Shown: positions 18,080 to 27,366, counted from the stretch's first letter. The stretch: 64,000 nucleotides of DNA from Chryseobacterium lactis (GCF_003815875.1 NZ_CP033924.1:4774001-4838000); one strand, 5' to 3'. Notes: generated by a model from the letters alone, not told the origin. Made by a program: numbers and translations.

Positions 18080-18180
18080 GCCCAGAATTTAGTAAACCAA
18101 TAATAAAATGCGATCTGCAATACTAATGCAACAGCTAATAGTATGTACCAGATATTCCAGTTTTTAAGTTGCTTGTTCAT
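18076..18180 (-). CDS. 34-residue single-pass membrane peptide
   Basis: This small gene reads MNKQLKNWNIWYILLAVALV, then LQIAFYYWFTKFWA, with one hydrophobic helix over residues 11-29. Its ATG shares one base with the stop of the PIG-L gene (TGATG), and its stop shares bases with the ATG of the symporter (ATGA). The three genes are therefore coupled head to tail. A protein this small exactly between a secreted enzyme and a transporter suggests an accessory subunit of the symporter. That role is inferred from position. Confidence 0.75.
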   Translation of the reverse strand: MNKQLKNWNIWYILLAVALVLQIAFYYWFTKFWA

Positions 18181-20672
18181 CAGTTTTTCTGTGCAGATAA
18201 AAAGTTAAAAAATAAACGTGCCGCACCCACATTTCCTGCAGGCAACTGTCTGAAAAATGCCAACGGTGTATAAATAAAATTACCCTTTCCGTATTTGGCA
18301 TATAACGTTGATCCCTGAAGAGGTTCTTCATCTGTATCATGCATTTCAAAAAGCGGTTCATACGTTGCATCCCATTGAGCAGGGAAATAGGCACCACGCT
18401 CCTGTACCCAGCCTTTAAAATCATCCGCAGTAATTTTGTTCGGAAAGTTCAGTAATTTATGATTTGGATTTAAAAACTTAACGGCTGCATTTTCTTCGGT
18501 AACCCTCTTATTGGCAATACTGAAATTGTACATTCCCAATTGGTCAACGGTGGTATCCTGGTTGGTGTTGTACTGCATCACCAGATTACCGCCAGCTTTT
18601 GCATAAGACCATAAAAAAGGCATCCAACGACCCAGCTTTTTCTCCGTATTATTGGCACGAACACCAAGTACGATGGCATCATATTGCGATAGCTTGTTTT
18701 GGCTACCGTTTTCTATGTTGCCATAAAAATCTTCATCTTTTAACACGTCTACCTGAATACCTGCAATGCGTAGAAACTCAGGAATGAAATCGCCCGCACC
18801 TTCTATATACCCCACTTTTTTAACCTTTGCCTGAATATCACCTTTCATTACGGTTACCGTGGCAGGCGCAAAATATTGTAAGGATGGTAAATGCGGGTAC
18901 TGAATTAATATTTGTTTTTTATTATATGTGACTCCATCTGCAACAAAATTGGCATCCAATTGCAAACGAGATGAATTAATTGAAGCAAGCTTAGTTTTTG
19001 GAATAACGTAATCGATGGTAATATCTTTCCCATTAATTGAACTTACATCAGTACCGCCTAATCGCTCTCCATTATACATCAGGTTTAGAACTCCTTTATT
19101 GAACTGTTTGTTAGAATTAACCTTAACATTTAAACTCAAATGTAAATCTTCATTTTCTTTGACCAAATAAAGGGGTTGTGTAAATTTCAGTTCCAATGCA
19201 GGAACAATACGCAAGGCTTCAACTACATCACCGCGTACTGGGTCTAGTTTCTTGAACGATAAAGGAAGTTTAACCTGAAAATTTTCCGAACCGATTTTTA
19301 AACCAAGTAAAACATTCAGTGGCGATTCTGCCTCAGGCAAACCGACTAAAGTATCATTTGGAACAGAGAAAGTGGCCGCATTCGTAGGTGGTTTTGCTAG
19401 CCAGTAAGGTTCTGTGAGTGCTGCATCAGCAGGAATCTGGATGTCATGCTGAATAGTAATTAAAGAATCTTTTGATAGTTTTCTGTTGAAACTTTCTGAC
19501 TGCCCTAACCATTTTACATGGTCTAAAACGACAAGATTGGCAGCTCTTGAAATCAAATTTAACCTAAAATTATAATGATCCCCGGCAACAGCTTCAGCCT
19601 GATTGGTAACCACCTCGCCCATAAATCCGGCACAGCTTAAAATAATTTGGTCAAGAGATTTAAGTTTATCCCTTTTCAGATCTCCATCTTTCAACGTCAT
19701 AACCTTTTTTCGCAAAGCAAGCAAAGCAGGCAAGCTCTGATCTGGCTCGTTGAAATTGAAAGCGGAAATAATTGTATCTAAAGACTGGTCAATGTCAGTA
19801 TTTCCTTGTGAAGTCCAGGTTTTCACTACTCCATCAAAAAGGGTCGTTTTTGCTGGCTCGCCAATAACGTGACTAAAATATTCAGTTCTGATGCCGGCCA
19901 CAGATTGTGTTCCCGCACCCTGGCTTTTATGCAAACTTCTGCTTAATCCTGCCAATTCACCGTAGCCCATTCCCAGTTGCGCATCATATTGCCCAACGGT
20001 AACTTTCAGTTGATTTTCAGCTGTCGTATTAACCCCACCAAAACGGAAAGTATTCCACAGTACACGTTTGGGCTGCCATGTATTAACATATTTTAGTTGA
20101 TCTGGAAAAGCATTTTTATCACCTGCGAGCTTAAAAGCTTTTTCCGCAACCACAGCCGAAGCCGCATGTTGTCCGTGACCAGCCGCAGCAGTAGGAGGAA
20201 AACGACAAATGATAACATCAGGACGGAATTTACGGATTACCCAAACTACATCTGCTGTAATGCTGTCTGCATCCCATTGTTTAAAGGTATCGGTCGTATT
20301 TTTAGAGAACCCGAAATCAATTGCCCGGGTAAAAAACTGTTGGGCACCGTCTAACTTTCTTGCCTCTAAAAGCTCATGCGTTCTGATTAAACCCAATGCA
20401 GGTCCTTGCTCTGTGCCTAGTAAATTCTGACCACCATCCCCTCTGGTTAAAGACAAATAGCCTGTTTCTACATTCTGGTCGTTGATTAACCAGGAGAGTA
20501 ATCCTGTATTTTCATCATCAGGATGAGCCGCAAGGTATAAAACTTTAGGCAGATGCTTCAATGTTTTGAGTTCGCGGTAAATTTCAGATGATTTGGAAGG
20601 CCGAACCTGCTGGGCCGAACAAAAAACCGCATAAAAGCCAAGAATAAATACAGTACTTACTTTTTTGAACAT
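18180..20672 (-). CDS. Large secreted PIG-L family deacetylase
   Basis: This protein of 830 residues has a signal peptide (about 1-20). The N-terminal PIG-L/LmbE zinc deacetylase domain has the motif AAHPDDEN (H50, D53) and the second zinc segment GHGQH (H166, H169). PIG-L enzymes remove acetyl groups from N-acetylglucosamine-type sugars. The C-terminal 550 residues are beta-rich, followed by a glutamine-amidotransferase-like segment (QYDAIVLGVRANNTEKKLGRW) near 690. This long two-part build is seen in Bacteroidota. It is the first gene of the coupled trio with the mini membrane protein and the symporter. A TATATTTG box lies upstream. Confidence 0.9.
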   Translation of the reverse strand: MFKKVSTVFILGFYAVFCSAQQVRPSKSSEIYRELKTLKHLPKVLYLAAHPDDENTGLLSWLINDQNVETGYLSLTRGDGGQNLLGTEQGPALGLIRTHELLEARKLDGAQQFFTRAIDFGFSKNTTDTFKQWDADSITADVVWVIRKFRPDVIICRFPPTAAAGHGQHAASAVVAEKAFKLAGDKNAFPDQLKYVNTWQPKRVLWNTFRFGGVNTTAENQLKVTVGQYDAQLGMGYGELAGLSRSLHKSQGAGTQSVAGIRTEYFSHVIGEPAKTTLFDGVVKTWTSQGNTDIDQSLDTIISAFNFNEPDQSLPALLALRKKVMTLKDGDLKRDKLKSLDQIILSCAGFMGEVVTNQAEAVAGDHYNFRLNLISRAANLVVLDHVKWLGQSESFNRKLSKDSLITIQHDIQIPADAALTEPYWLAKPPTNAATFSVPNDTLVGLPEAESPLNVLLGLKIGSENFQVKLPLSFKKLDPVRGDVVEALRIVPALELKFTQPLYLVKENEDLHLSLNVKVNSNKQFNKGVLNLMYNGERLGGTDVSSINGKDITIDYVIPKTKLASINSSRLQLDANFVADGVTYNKKQILIQYPHLPSLQYFAPATVTVMKGDIQAKVKKVGYIEGAGDFIPEFLRIAGIQVDVLKDEDFYGNIENGSQNKLSQYDAIVLGVRANNTEKKLGRWMPFLWSYAKAGGNLVMQYNTNQDTTVDQLGMYNFSIANKRVTEENAAVKFLNPNHKLLNFPNKITADDFKGWVQERGAYFPAQWDATYEPLFEMHDTDEEPLQGSTLYAKYGKGNFIYTPLAFFRQLPAGNVGAARLFFNFLSAQKN

Positions 20673-20691
20673 TTGAATTTGCTTTGCGGGG

Positions 20692-20699
20692 CAAATATA
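20692..20699 (-). promoter_or_regulatory. Promoter -7 box for the PIG-L operon
   Basis: The minus strand reads TATATTTG, 20 bases before the PIG-L start at 20672. Confidence 0.55.
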
Positions 20700-20955
20700 A
20701 GTAAATCATCTTTCTTTCAAACTTAAAAGAATCAAACTGTGAATTTCACAAAAAAAGCCGTTTAAACTTTTGATTAAACCACAAAAGGCCAAAAGATTTT
20801 AGACACTTTAGTTTATTTTAGTGACATGCTAAATACTGAGAAGAGCACTTAAGTTTAAAAAAATCAAAGATTCTTATTATTCTCACAGATGCCCCCCAGA
20901 TTGAGCAGATTTTTCACCCATAAGAATTCTGAGATTTTTTGGGAATTATCGGATC

Positions 20956-21004
20956 AAACCTTATAGGTTTTTAATATGCATGAGTTTTAAAACCTATAAG
21001 GTTT
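20956..21004. repeat. 16-bp inverted repeat
   Basis: AAACCTTATAGGTTTT and AAAACCTATAAGGTTT are perfect inverted copies separated by 17 bases. Each arm is itself partly palindromic (AACCTTATAGGTT). It does not directly follow a gene end. Confidence 0.75.
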
Positions 21005-21189
21005 AGCCTGTTTATACAATCAACGTCGTCTGCAAAATCTGCGAGAGAAATCATACACAACCATCCATGAAAATTGCGGAGCTGTGGAAAACTCCTTCAA
21101 TCACAAACCCAAGGTTCGACAAATTTAAAAGGAATCCAAGGATTGATAATCATGTATACATTTTTTCCAAATAAAATTTAAACAGGTTC

Positions 21190-21861
21190 TTATGTTTTTC
21201 TAATTGTATTCCGCGTAAGATAGATATAATTAAACATACAAAATGTGGCGACCGCCCCAAAAGTATGCCATAAAAAGTGGGTTCCGAAACTCAACCATTC
21301 CCATTTATCGGCTATACGAAAAGTAAGTGCGAGAACAAACGACAATAAAGCAAAGCCCACCCATTTACCAGCTTTCCATTGGGTATAGATTAAATAACTC
21401 AATACTGAGAAAAGGACAAATGAAGCCATGATTGCATAGTTTATGTTGATAAAAAGAGAAGTGTTATCTATCAAAATCCAATTTCTCAAAGCAAACATGA
21501 GCACCAGATATATAAGAACCGTTACTACAGCATAGTACCATCTGGTAATCTGAGCTACAAAATAAAATCCGGCAGATAAACAGAGCAACATGATGGGCAG
21601 CCAATCCATCATAATGAATACCGGCCATTGTCTGAATGAATGATAAATAGTTCCTCCTATGGCGCCAATATATAATAAAACCAGGCAGTAGGTTAAAAAA
21701 GGATATTCTTTAAAATTACCTCTTATTTTAATGGTCCAAAAAATGGCTATGGCTAAAAATAATACAGCAGTGAGTGCATTTAACGGCTCAGGGAAAAACT
21801 GAGCCATATCTGTTTCTTTATATAACATGCCTCCGTCCGGAGGTAATAGGTTTATTGGCAT
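21190..21861 (-). CDS. CREST/ceramidase-like seven-helix membrane protein
   Basis: This 223-residue protein has seven predicted membrane helices. The pattern fits the CREST superfamily of membrane hydrolases (alkaline ceramidases, PAQR receptors, Per1). It shows EPLNAL at the first helix (E25, N28), TIYHSF (H74, S75) at the next conserved position, MMDWLP (D86), and HFLWH (H195, H199) in the last helix. These would be the zinc and catalytic residues. Bacterial members are often called ceramidase-domain proteins, and their substrates are mostly unknown. Chryseobacterium-type bacteria make sphingolipids, so a lipid amidase role is plausible. Confidence 0.65.
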   Translation of the reverse strand: MPINLLPPDGGMLYKETDMAQFFPEPLNALTAVLFLAIAIFWTIKIRGNFKEYPFLTYCLVLLYIGAIGGTIYHSFRQWPVFIMMDWLPIMLLCLSAGFYFVAQITRWYYAVVTVLIYLVLMFALRNWILIDNTSLFININYAIMASFVLFSVLSYLIYTQWKAGKWVGFALLSFVLALTFRIADKWEWLSFGTHFLWHTFGAVATFCMFNYIYLTRNTIRKT

Positions 21862-22047
21862 TGTCTTTACTATACTTCTTCTAAATATAGAAAAATTATG
21901 ACATTATATACCCGGATGTGCCCGATTATATATTATAAAAATGTTAATTCTATTTCTTACACCAATAAACCAGGTTGATTATAAAACAAATATTATTTGA
22001 TTCACTACATTTAAATGTATAGTATCCTATTTTAATTTCATAAGAAT

Positions 22048-22055
22048 TACATTTG
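22048..22055 (+). promoter_or_regulatory. Promoter -7 box that decides the AraC start
   Basis: TACATTTG matches TAnnTTTG. A Met codon at 22053 lies inside this box and would precede the transcript start, so ATG at 22074 is taken as the real start. Confidence 0.55.
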
Positions 22056-22073
22056 TATTTCTTCTTAAAAACC

Positions 22074-23210
22074 ATGGACAAATACAGCTTTTTGGAAATA
22101 ACAGCATTTGCAGGAATATTTTTAGTGCTTCTTCTTGCCCTGTTTTTACTTACTGTTAAAACAAAGTACAAACTAAGAAATTGCCTTCTTGCTTTTTTTC
22201 TCTTTACAAATGCTGTAGATGCCTTAAAATTTTTGCAGCGCGAATTTCCGGTTAATTATATCAACCTCGAAGCGTTTCGCTGGAGTATTGTTTATTTGGT
22301 TCCGGCATCGTTTTATCTCTATGTATTGTCCGTTTGTTACTACAACTTTCGATTAAAACGAAAACATTTACTGCATGCGATTCCGTTTGTTGCTTACAAT
22401 TTGTATTTGATGTGGGGAATTTATTTTGTAGACAGAGCCTCGAAAATAGATTTTATCAATGGCATGAATGATATGCCTCTCATGCAATTTTTTCAATTTC
22501 TTTTCGAATTTTTGTTTCAAGTCTATTTTATTGCTTCATTTCTGGTGATCAGAAAATCTAAAACGGTGTATCTCGAAAATTATACAAACCCCAATATTTC
22601 CATCCTTAACGCGCTATATACCATAACAATTCTATATTATGTCTTACATTTTATAGTTTTGATAAGATGGCTGGTCACTTTTATTTTTGGGCTGGGTGAG
22701 ATCCGGGCTTGGATTGTAATGCTTGATGGGTTTGCATTTTTATTTTGTACGTGTTGGTATCTATTTGTTGCATTAAATAATCCTGAGTTTTTCCGAGGAG
22801 TGAATTCTGATCTGAAACCTATTACAGAAGTTGTTCCCAAACAAAAAAGCACCTCATTAATAGTTGAGGAAAAAAATGAACAAATCGAATTTTTAAAAAA
22901 CTTTATGGTTGAAAGAGAACCTTATCTGGATTCCTCATTAACCATTCAGGATTTATCAGAACAAGTAAAAATGTCCGTTAAAGATTTATCTACTTTGATT
23001 AATTTGTATATGGATAAACATTTTTTCGATTTCGTTAATGAATATCGAATTGAAAAAGCAATGCAAATCCTAAAAGATCCGTCTCAAAAAGAACTGACTG
23101 TTTTAGAAATCTTATATTATGTTGGTTTTAATTCAAAATCTTCGTTTAATACTTCTTTCAAAAAATATACAGGAAAAACACCAACAGATTACAGAAAACA
23201 AGCTTTGTAA
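22074..23210 (+). CDS. Membrane-anchored AraC family regulator
   Basis: This protein of 378 residues has an N-terminal half with about seven hydrophobic helices (MDKYSFLEITAFAGIFLVLL onward to about residue 245). A linker follows, then a C-terminal AraC double helix-turn-helix with LTIQDLSEQVKMSVKDLSTL and the second unit LTVLEILYYVGFNSKSSFN, ending TPTDYRKQAL. This arrangement of a membrane sensor directly fused to a DNA-binding domain is common in Flavobacteriia. The serine hydrolase starting 104 bases downstream on the same strand is a likely target. The start is chosen from the promoter box at 22048. Confidence 0.88.
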   Translation: MDKYSFLEITAFAGIFLVLLLALFLLTVKTKYKLRNCLLAFFLFTNAVDALKFLQREFPVNYINLEAFRWSIVYLVPASFYLYVLSVCYYNFRLKRKHLLHAIPFVAYNLYLMWGIYFVDRASKIDFINGMNDMPLMQFFQFLFEFLFQVYFIASFLVIRKSKTVYLENYTNPNISILNALYTITILYYVLHFIVLIRWLVTFIFGLGEIRAWIVMLDGFAFLFCTCWYLFVALNNPEFFRGVNSDLKPITEVVPKQKSTSLIVEEKNEQIEFLKNFMVEREPYLDSSLTIQDLSEQVKMSVKDLSTLINLYMDKHFFDFVNEYRIEKAMQILKDPSQKELTVLEILYYVGFNSKSSFNTSFKKYTGKTPTDYRKQAL

Positions 23211-23272
23211 AATCAAATTATTTTCAGAAAATGAGTTCGATTTTTTTTAATCGGTCGCGTCCTGTGACTTTC

Positions 23273-23290
23273 TGATGCATATTTGCATCA
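23273..23290. promoter_or_regulatory. Inverted repeat before the serine hydrolase gene
   Basis: TGATGCA and TGCATCA flank TATT, giving a 7-bp inverted repeat 25 bases before the start codon. It overlaps a near-consensus -7 box (CATATTTG), so it could be an operator. Confidence 0.45.
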
Positions 23291-23314
23291 AAAAAATTAA
23301 ATTCAAAAAAACTC

Positions 23315-24763
23315 ATGAAAAATATAATTGTACCCTTTCTTTTTCTTTTTTCAATATCTGTATTTTCACAGAAAAGCGAGAAAAATATTCAACTCGCTAC
23401 GCAACAAAAAACAGATACCACAGGTGATAAAATGAAAAAAAGACTCATCAGCTCAATTGATTCCTTAATGGCAAAATCCTATGAAAGAGGCTTATTCAAT
23501 GGAAATGTCCTTATTGCTAAAAATAATAAAGTCATCTATCAGAAATCATTTGGTTTTACTGATGAAAAAAGACAAACCCATCTAAATGATAAGTCGATAT
23601 TTAATATTGGATCCATTGCAAAGGAATTTAATGCTGTTGCCATCATGATTTTAGTTGAACGTGGTCTTCTTCATCTTGATGACAAGGTTTCCAAATTTAA
23701 TTTAGGGTTACCAAAATGGGCTGAAAAGGTCACTATAAGACATCTTATTAATTATGCCAGTGGCATGCCCCGAATAGAGTCAGGGTTAACGATCATCAAT
23801 GATGAAGGTGCATGGAAGATTTTGAAAAGCAATGATACCTTATTGTTTGAACCGGGAACCGGCTACAGGTATGATAATGGCAATGTCTTTTTGCAAAGAA
23901 GAATCATTGAGAAGGTTACCGGAATATCATTCGAGGAATTTGTTATTAAAAATATTGTGAAACCATTGAAAATGACCAATTCGGTATTTGAACCTAAATT
24001 GGGTTATAAAAACCGAACATCCTGTTATGATATGGATAATGTCCGATGCCCGGAACTAAAATTTATCAGCGGATGGCTTTGGGTAGACATCAATGATCTT
24101 TATAAATGGATTGATGCATTGAATTCTAATCGATTAATTTCCAAAGAATCTCTTCAAACTTTGCTGAATAACCCATATGCAAAAGATGAAGGTGGGTCAC
24201 TTGGCAGATACTTTGAAAAAGAAGACCTACAACGACACAATGGAGTTTCTTATAAATTTGAATCCATCTATTTAAATGATTTTAAAAATAATATTACAAT
24301 AATTCTGGTGTCTAATAATCTAAACAGAGTGTGGGATCTGGGACATATTATTCACAACTTAATGTTGGGAAAAGAGTATGAAATTCCTAAAAAATCTATT
24401 TATCAGGAGATCAGAAAGGAATCTCTCGGTGACATTATTAAAGCTATAGAAACATACTATGTACTCAAAGAAAAATCTAAAAATGAATATAGCTTTGAGA
24501 ACCCAGGTGAGCTTAATAAGCTAGGATATGAACTATTAAGAAGTGGAAATGTAGATGCAGCCCTTAAAATTTTCAGTCTTAATGTCTCTGAGTTTCCCGG
24601 ATCAGCTAACGTTTATGACAGTCGTGGCGAAGCCTACTTCAATAAAAAAGAATATCAATTATCAAAAAACGATTATCAGAAATCATTAGAGCTGGACCCA
24701 ACCAATAAGAATGCGAAGGAAATGATTTTGAAAATCGACCCGCTTTTGTCCACTAAAAAATAA
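23315..24763 (+). CDS. Serine hydrolase (class C beta-lactamase fold) with TPR tail
   Basis: This exported protein of 482 residues has a signal peptide ending near residue 19 (VFSQ). The beta-lactamase/PBP4-type domain has the active Ser-Lys motif SIAK (S100-K103) and the YDN motif (Y186-N188). The third motif is probably RHNGV, where HNG replaces the HxG/KTG triad. The last 80 residues hold tetratricopeptide-like helices (NVDAALKIFSLNVSEFPGSA, EYQLSKNDYQKSLELDP). Such proteins are peptidases or esterases acting on the envelope, and beta-lactam resistance cannot be assumed. It follows the membrane-anchored AraC regulator. Confidence 0.85.
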   Translation: MKNIIVPFLFLFSISVFSQKSEKNIQLATQQKTDTTGDKMKKRLISSIDSLMAKSYERGLFNGNVLIAKNNKVIYQKSFGFTDEKRQTHLNDKSIFNIGSIAKEFNAVAIMILVERGLLHLDDKVSKFNLGLPKWAEKVTIRHLINYASGMPRIESGLTIINDEGAWKILKSNDTLLFEPGTGYRYDNGNVFLQRRIIEKVTGISFEEFVIKNIVKPLKMTNSVFEPKLGYKNRTSCYDMDNVRCPELKFISGWLWVDINDLYKWIDALNSNRLISKESLQTLLNNPYAKDEGGSLGRYFEKEDLQRHNGVSYKFESIYLNDFKNNITIILVSNNLNRVWDLGHIIHNLMLGKEYEIPKKSIYQEIRKESLGDIIKAIETYYVLKEKSKNEYSFENPGELNKLGYELLRSGNVDAALKIFSLNVSEFPGSANVYDSRGEAYFNKKEYQLSKNDYQKSLELDPTNKNAKEMILKIDPLLSTKK

Positions 24764-25299
24764 TCCTGCTTTTAGGAGTTGGGAAGGTAATTATTTTCTC
24801 GCTGGACTAAACAAATCAAATCATCTATAAACGTGTAAGAATGTGATTTAAATAAAAATTTGAATACTGTCTCTTCAAGTTCTCTTGATAACCAAAAAAA
24901 GTGCTTACGATTTAGAATTTTATCAAGAAAAATCGACGGGTATATTTTAAACCTTGAACAATCTATCAGACTCACGTATAACCATTTATATTTAGCTATA
25001 CTATAATTTGTTTATATATTCACGATATTAAAACCGATTGAAATAAAATAATGAATACAAATATCTATATATCAAAAAAAAATCATCTTATTTTAGAGAA
25101 AAATAGAATTGACAGGATTTGATACAAATAGCATTAATCAAACTTAAAACACTGAAATTAAACACATTACAAGCCAACTTCCAATTCACATATTGTAATA
25201 GAATATTACTAATTAATTAATTTTCTTCAATTATAAGGGCGTTTTTTTATTTTTTCATTAAAAAAAGTTATATTTGATTTACCCAAATAACACCTTAAT
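24764..25299. other. 536-base AT-rich intergenic region
   Basis: No gene is supported. A 67-codon minus-strand frame at 24772-24975 has no family resemblance and no convincing start. The right end holds the promoter box of the surface-protein gene (25269-25276). The remainder is low-complexity AT-rich sequence. Confidence 0.5.
25269..25276 (+). promoter_or_regulatory. Promoter -7 box for the surface-protein gene
   Basis: TATATTTG, an exact TAnnTTTG match, lies 23 bases before the start at 25300. Confidence 0.55.
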
Positions 25300-26517
25300 A
25301 TGAAAACAAAATTTACACAATTCAGTGCTATTCTGATTTCCGGATTCTCGTTTGCCCAAGTAGGCTTCAATACGACTATACCAAAAACAACTGTGGATGT
25401 ATCTGCTAAAAGAGATAATTCAGGAGTGATTACGGATAACACCCAAACATTCGGATTGCAGGCTCCGAGGCTTACAAGAGCTGAACTTACTGTAAATACC
25501 GCAACTTATGGCAGCGATCAGAGAGGAGCATTGATTTATATTACGGATGTTACCGGTGGAGATGCCACAGGACAGCGTATCAATGTTACTGCTATGGGCT
25601 ATTATTATTTTGATGGAGCAGTATGGCAAAGACTTACGGAAGCAACAAATACCATCGCTCCCTCAATTTCCGCATTACAATGTACTACGGCTTACTTAAA
25701 TCCTTCTACGTATACTCCCGGTACTCCTTTCAATGGAAACCTGAGAATTACCTATAACCAGGGAAACGGAGGTTCGTATAATTCAGGAGCTCCTTTTACA
25801 GTGAACGGATTAACCTTCCAGCTAAGACCTGGAACTTTAGAGTTTGGTGATGGCGAATTGGTATTCTCAGTCACTGGGACTCCTACCACGGCTAATGATA
25901 TGACTCTTCCTATGACCAGTACTGCAATTCCTTTCCTAACAGCTGGACAAAACTGCACCGCTACAGTGGGAAATACCAGCCGTGCAGACATTTCATCTGT
26001 CGCTGTGATGGGATATTCTACCCTAACAACTGATCCCAACGGGAAACAGGCCTATACTTTCCCTCTTGCTACCCCGGATGGTAAGTATTCGATCAGGGTA
26101 ATATTTGATACCACAAGTGGTACAACCGCTGCAGTTCCTAATGTACAATTGTTTAATAATACAGGCTCTACCGTTAATCTGTATTGGAATTATAATACCG
26201 AATATGGTGGTTATATTGGTTCAGCGGTAACAACCAACAATATTACTTCAGGAGTTTGGGGCGGTATGGCAGATTCATCAACTTCCTGGGTTCCTCAAGG
26301 CACAGGGCCAATAGGAACCGCCTACTGGGGGAACATAGGGATTATAGATGGAGCCAGTGGCGGACCTGAGCATAGAAGATACACCTGGATAGACAGTAAT
26401 CCTTCTTCTAAAACCGCTTATACCGCAACTATTATGGCAGGAGCGCCTACTTCAGGCAGTGCCCAACCCAATCTTACTAAAATATTCATAAAGCTAGAGC
26501 AAGTAAGAGCACAATAA
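25300..26517 (+). CDS. Secreted surface protein of unknown function
   Basis: This protein of 405 residues has a signal peptide ending at SFAQ. It is followed by VGFNTTIPKTTVDVSAKRDN and the segment FGLQAPRLTRAELT. Openings of this type (VGINTxxPxxxLDV) are a recurrent pattern in Chryseobacterium secreted proteins that resemble phage-tail or adhesin collars. The rest is rich in Thr, Gly and Asn and looks beta-stranded, as in extracellular proteins. No Por sorting tail was recognised. A strong terminator follows directly. Function unknown. Confidence 0.75.
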   Translation: MKTKFTQFSAILISGFSFAQVGFNTTIPKTTVDVSAKRDNSGVITDNTQTFGLQAPRLTRAELTVNTATYGSDQRGALIYITDVTGGDATGQRINVTAMGYYYFDGAVWQRLTEATNTIAPSISALQCTTAYLNPSTYTPGTPFNGNLRITYNQGNGGSYNSGAPFTVNGLTFQLRPGTLEFGDGELVFSVTGTPTTANDMTLPMTSTAIPFLTAGQNCTATVGNTSRADISSVAVMGYSTLTTDPNGKQAYTFPLATPDGKYSIRVIFDTTSGTTAAVPNVQLFNNTGSTVNLYWNYNTEYGGYIGSAVTTNNITSGVWGGMADSSTSWVPQGTGPIGTAYWGNIGIIDGASGGPEHRRYTWIDSNPSSKTAYTATIMAGAPTSGSAQPNLTKIFIKLEQVRAQ

Positions 26518-26522
26518 TATAC

Positions 26523-26548
26523 AATGCCCCTTTTCAGGGGCATTTTTT
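26523..26548 (+). terminator. Intrinsic terminator
   Basis: AATGCCCC and GGGGCATT make an 8-bp GC-rich stem around TTTTCA, followed by TTTTTCTT, right after the surface-protein gene. Confidence 0.9.
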
Positions 26549-26561
26549 CTTGATTAAATAT

Positions 26562-26697
26562 ATTGAACCATTAAGATTTTTTAAGGGTTTAAGAAAAGTT
26601 AAGGGAACAGCTAAAGCTATTTTTAAGCGAACTGCCCTATCCATCTTTGATAGATCTTAACTTTCCTTAAAATCTTCATTTTTCTTAATGGTTTAAA
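26562..26697. repeat. Long imperfect inverted repeat
   Basis: The left arm (AACCATTAAGATTTTTTAAG, then GGTTTAAGAAAAGTTAAG) is matched in reverse complement by the right arm (CTTAACTTTCCTTAAAATCT, then TTCTTAATGGTTTAAA). A centre of about 60 bases separates them. It lies between a terminator and the end of the next gene and encodes nothing visible. Confidence 0.65.
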
Positions 26698-26761
26698 TAC
26701 TACCCTCTTTTTTCAAACCAGAAGCTATTCAATTGTTTAAGGTCCATATTACATAAACTTC

Positions 26762-27307
26762 TTATCCTGAATTGATGTCAGCCATTTTCTTTTCTCTCTT
26801 TCTTTGAATGATAAGGTGTGCCGCATCCAGCATTTTAACCGTATGAATGTAGGGCATCACGATATTTCTTTCCGGTAGATTTTCATAGACACCCATGGAG
26901 AAATAGACGATTCCGGACATAAAATAATCAAATTCTTTGAGGGTGTATGCTCTGAATGCTTTTTTGAAAACCAGCACCGGATTCCGGTATTCCTTCTCAG
27001 AAAGCAGGCCAAGAAGCCACGGGGAAATCTTATCCGGTTGGGTATCAACAGTCCATTTTCTTTCCTTTAGCATCATGAGATATCCTGCCCGGATCAATGA
27101 CCTCATCGACTGATGAAACTGGAAGATGACCGCCGGATCTTTATGGATCCAGCTATTTCTCTTTACCGCATAGTTCACTAAGTTACTAAGCATTTCTTTG
27201 GAATCATCCAGCTCATTGAAGTGGAAGAAAGTTTCCATCAGCTGCAACCCTGAGTGCTTTTTGTCTGCCCGAAACCGAGTATCGAAATATGTTTTTATCT
27301 TTTTCAT
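26762..27307 (-). CDS. Hypothetical 181-residue helical protein
   Basis: I do not recognise this family. The protein is mostly helical and basic, with no signal peptide and no membrane segment. Examples are KKIKTYFDTRFRADKKHSGL at the start and IFQFHQSMRSLIRAGYLMML in the middle. Its N-terminus lacks a helix-turn-helix, though the general look recalls the ligand-binding part of TetR regulators. It is divergent from the XRE regulator of the defence-like island. An 18-bp perfect palindrome lies 42 bases upstream of its start. Confidence 0.6.
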   Translation of the reverse strand: MKKIKTYFDTRFRADKKHSGLQLMETFFHFNELDDSKEMLSNLVNYAVKRNSWIHKDPAVIFQFHQSMRSLIRAGYLMMLKERKWTVDTQPDKISPWLLGLLSEKEYRNPVLVFKKAFRAYTLKEFDYFMSGIVYFSMGVYENLPERNIVMPYIHTVKMLDAAHLIIQRKREKKMADINSG

Positions 27308-27348
27308 GAGGTTGTATTTTTTTATAAATGTAATAAAAGAAATTCAAT

Positions 27349-27366
27349 TACGGTCGATCGACCGTA
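27349..27366. promoter_or_regulatory. 18-bp perfect palindrome, probable operator
   Basis: TACGGTCGATCGACCGTA is a perfect palindrome in the 91-base divergent gap between the 181-aa gene and the XRE gene. It is strikingly GC-rich for its surroundings and has the size and symmetry of a TetR- or XRE-type dimer site. Confidence 0.55.

Larger units (their letters stand above)
20673..21189. other. 517-base intergenic region with inverted repeats
   Basis: No gene is seen. The region carries the PIG-L promoter, a large inverted repeat at 20956-21004, and phrases such as CAGATTGAGCAGATTTTT and AAAATCTGCGAGAGA. These phrases look like common non-coding repeats of Bacteroidota; this is an impression from memory. 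Confidence 0.55.
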
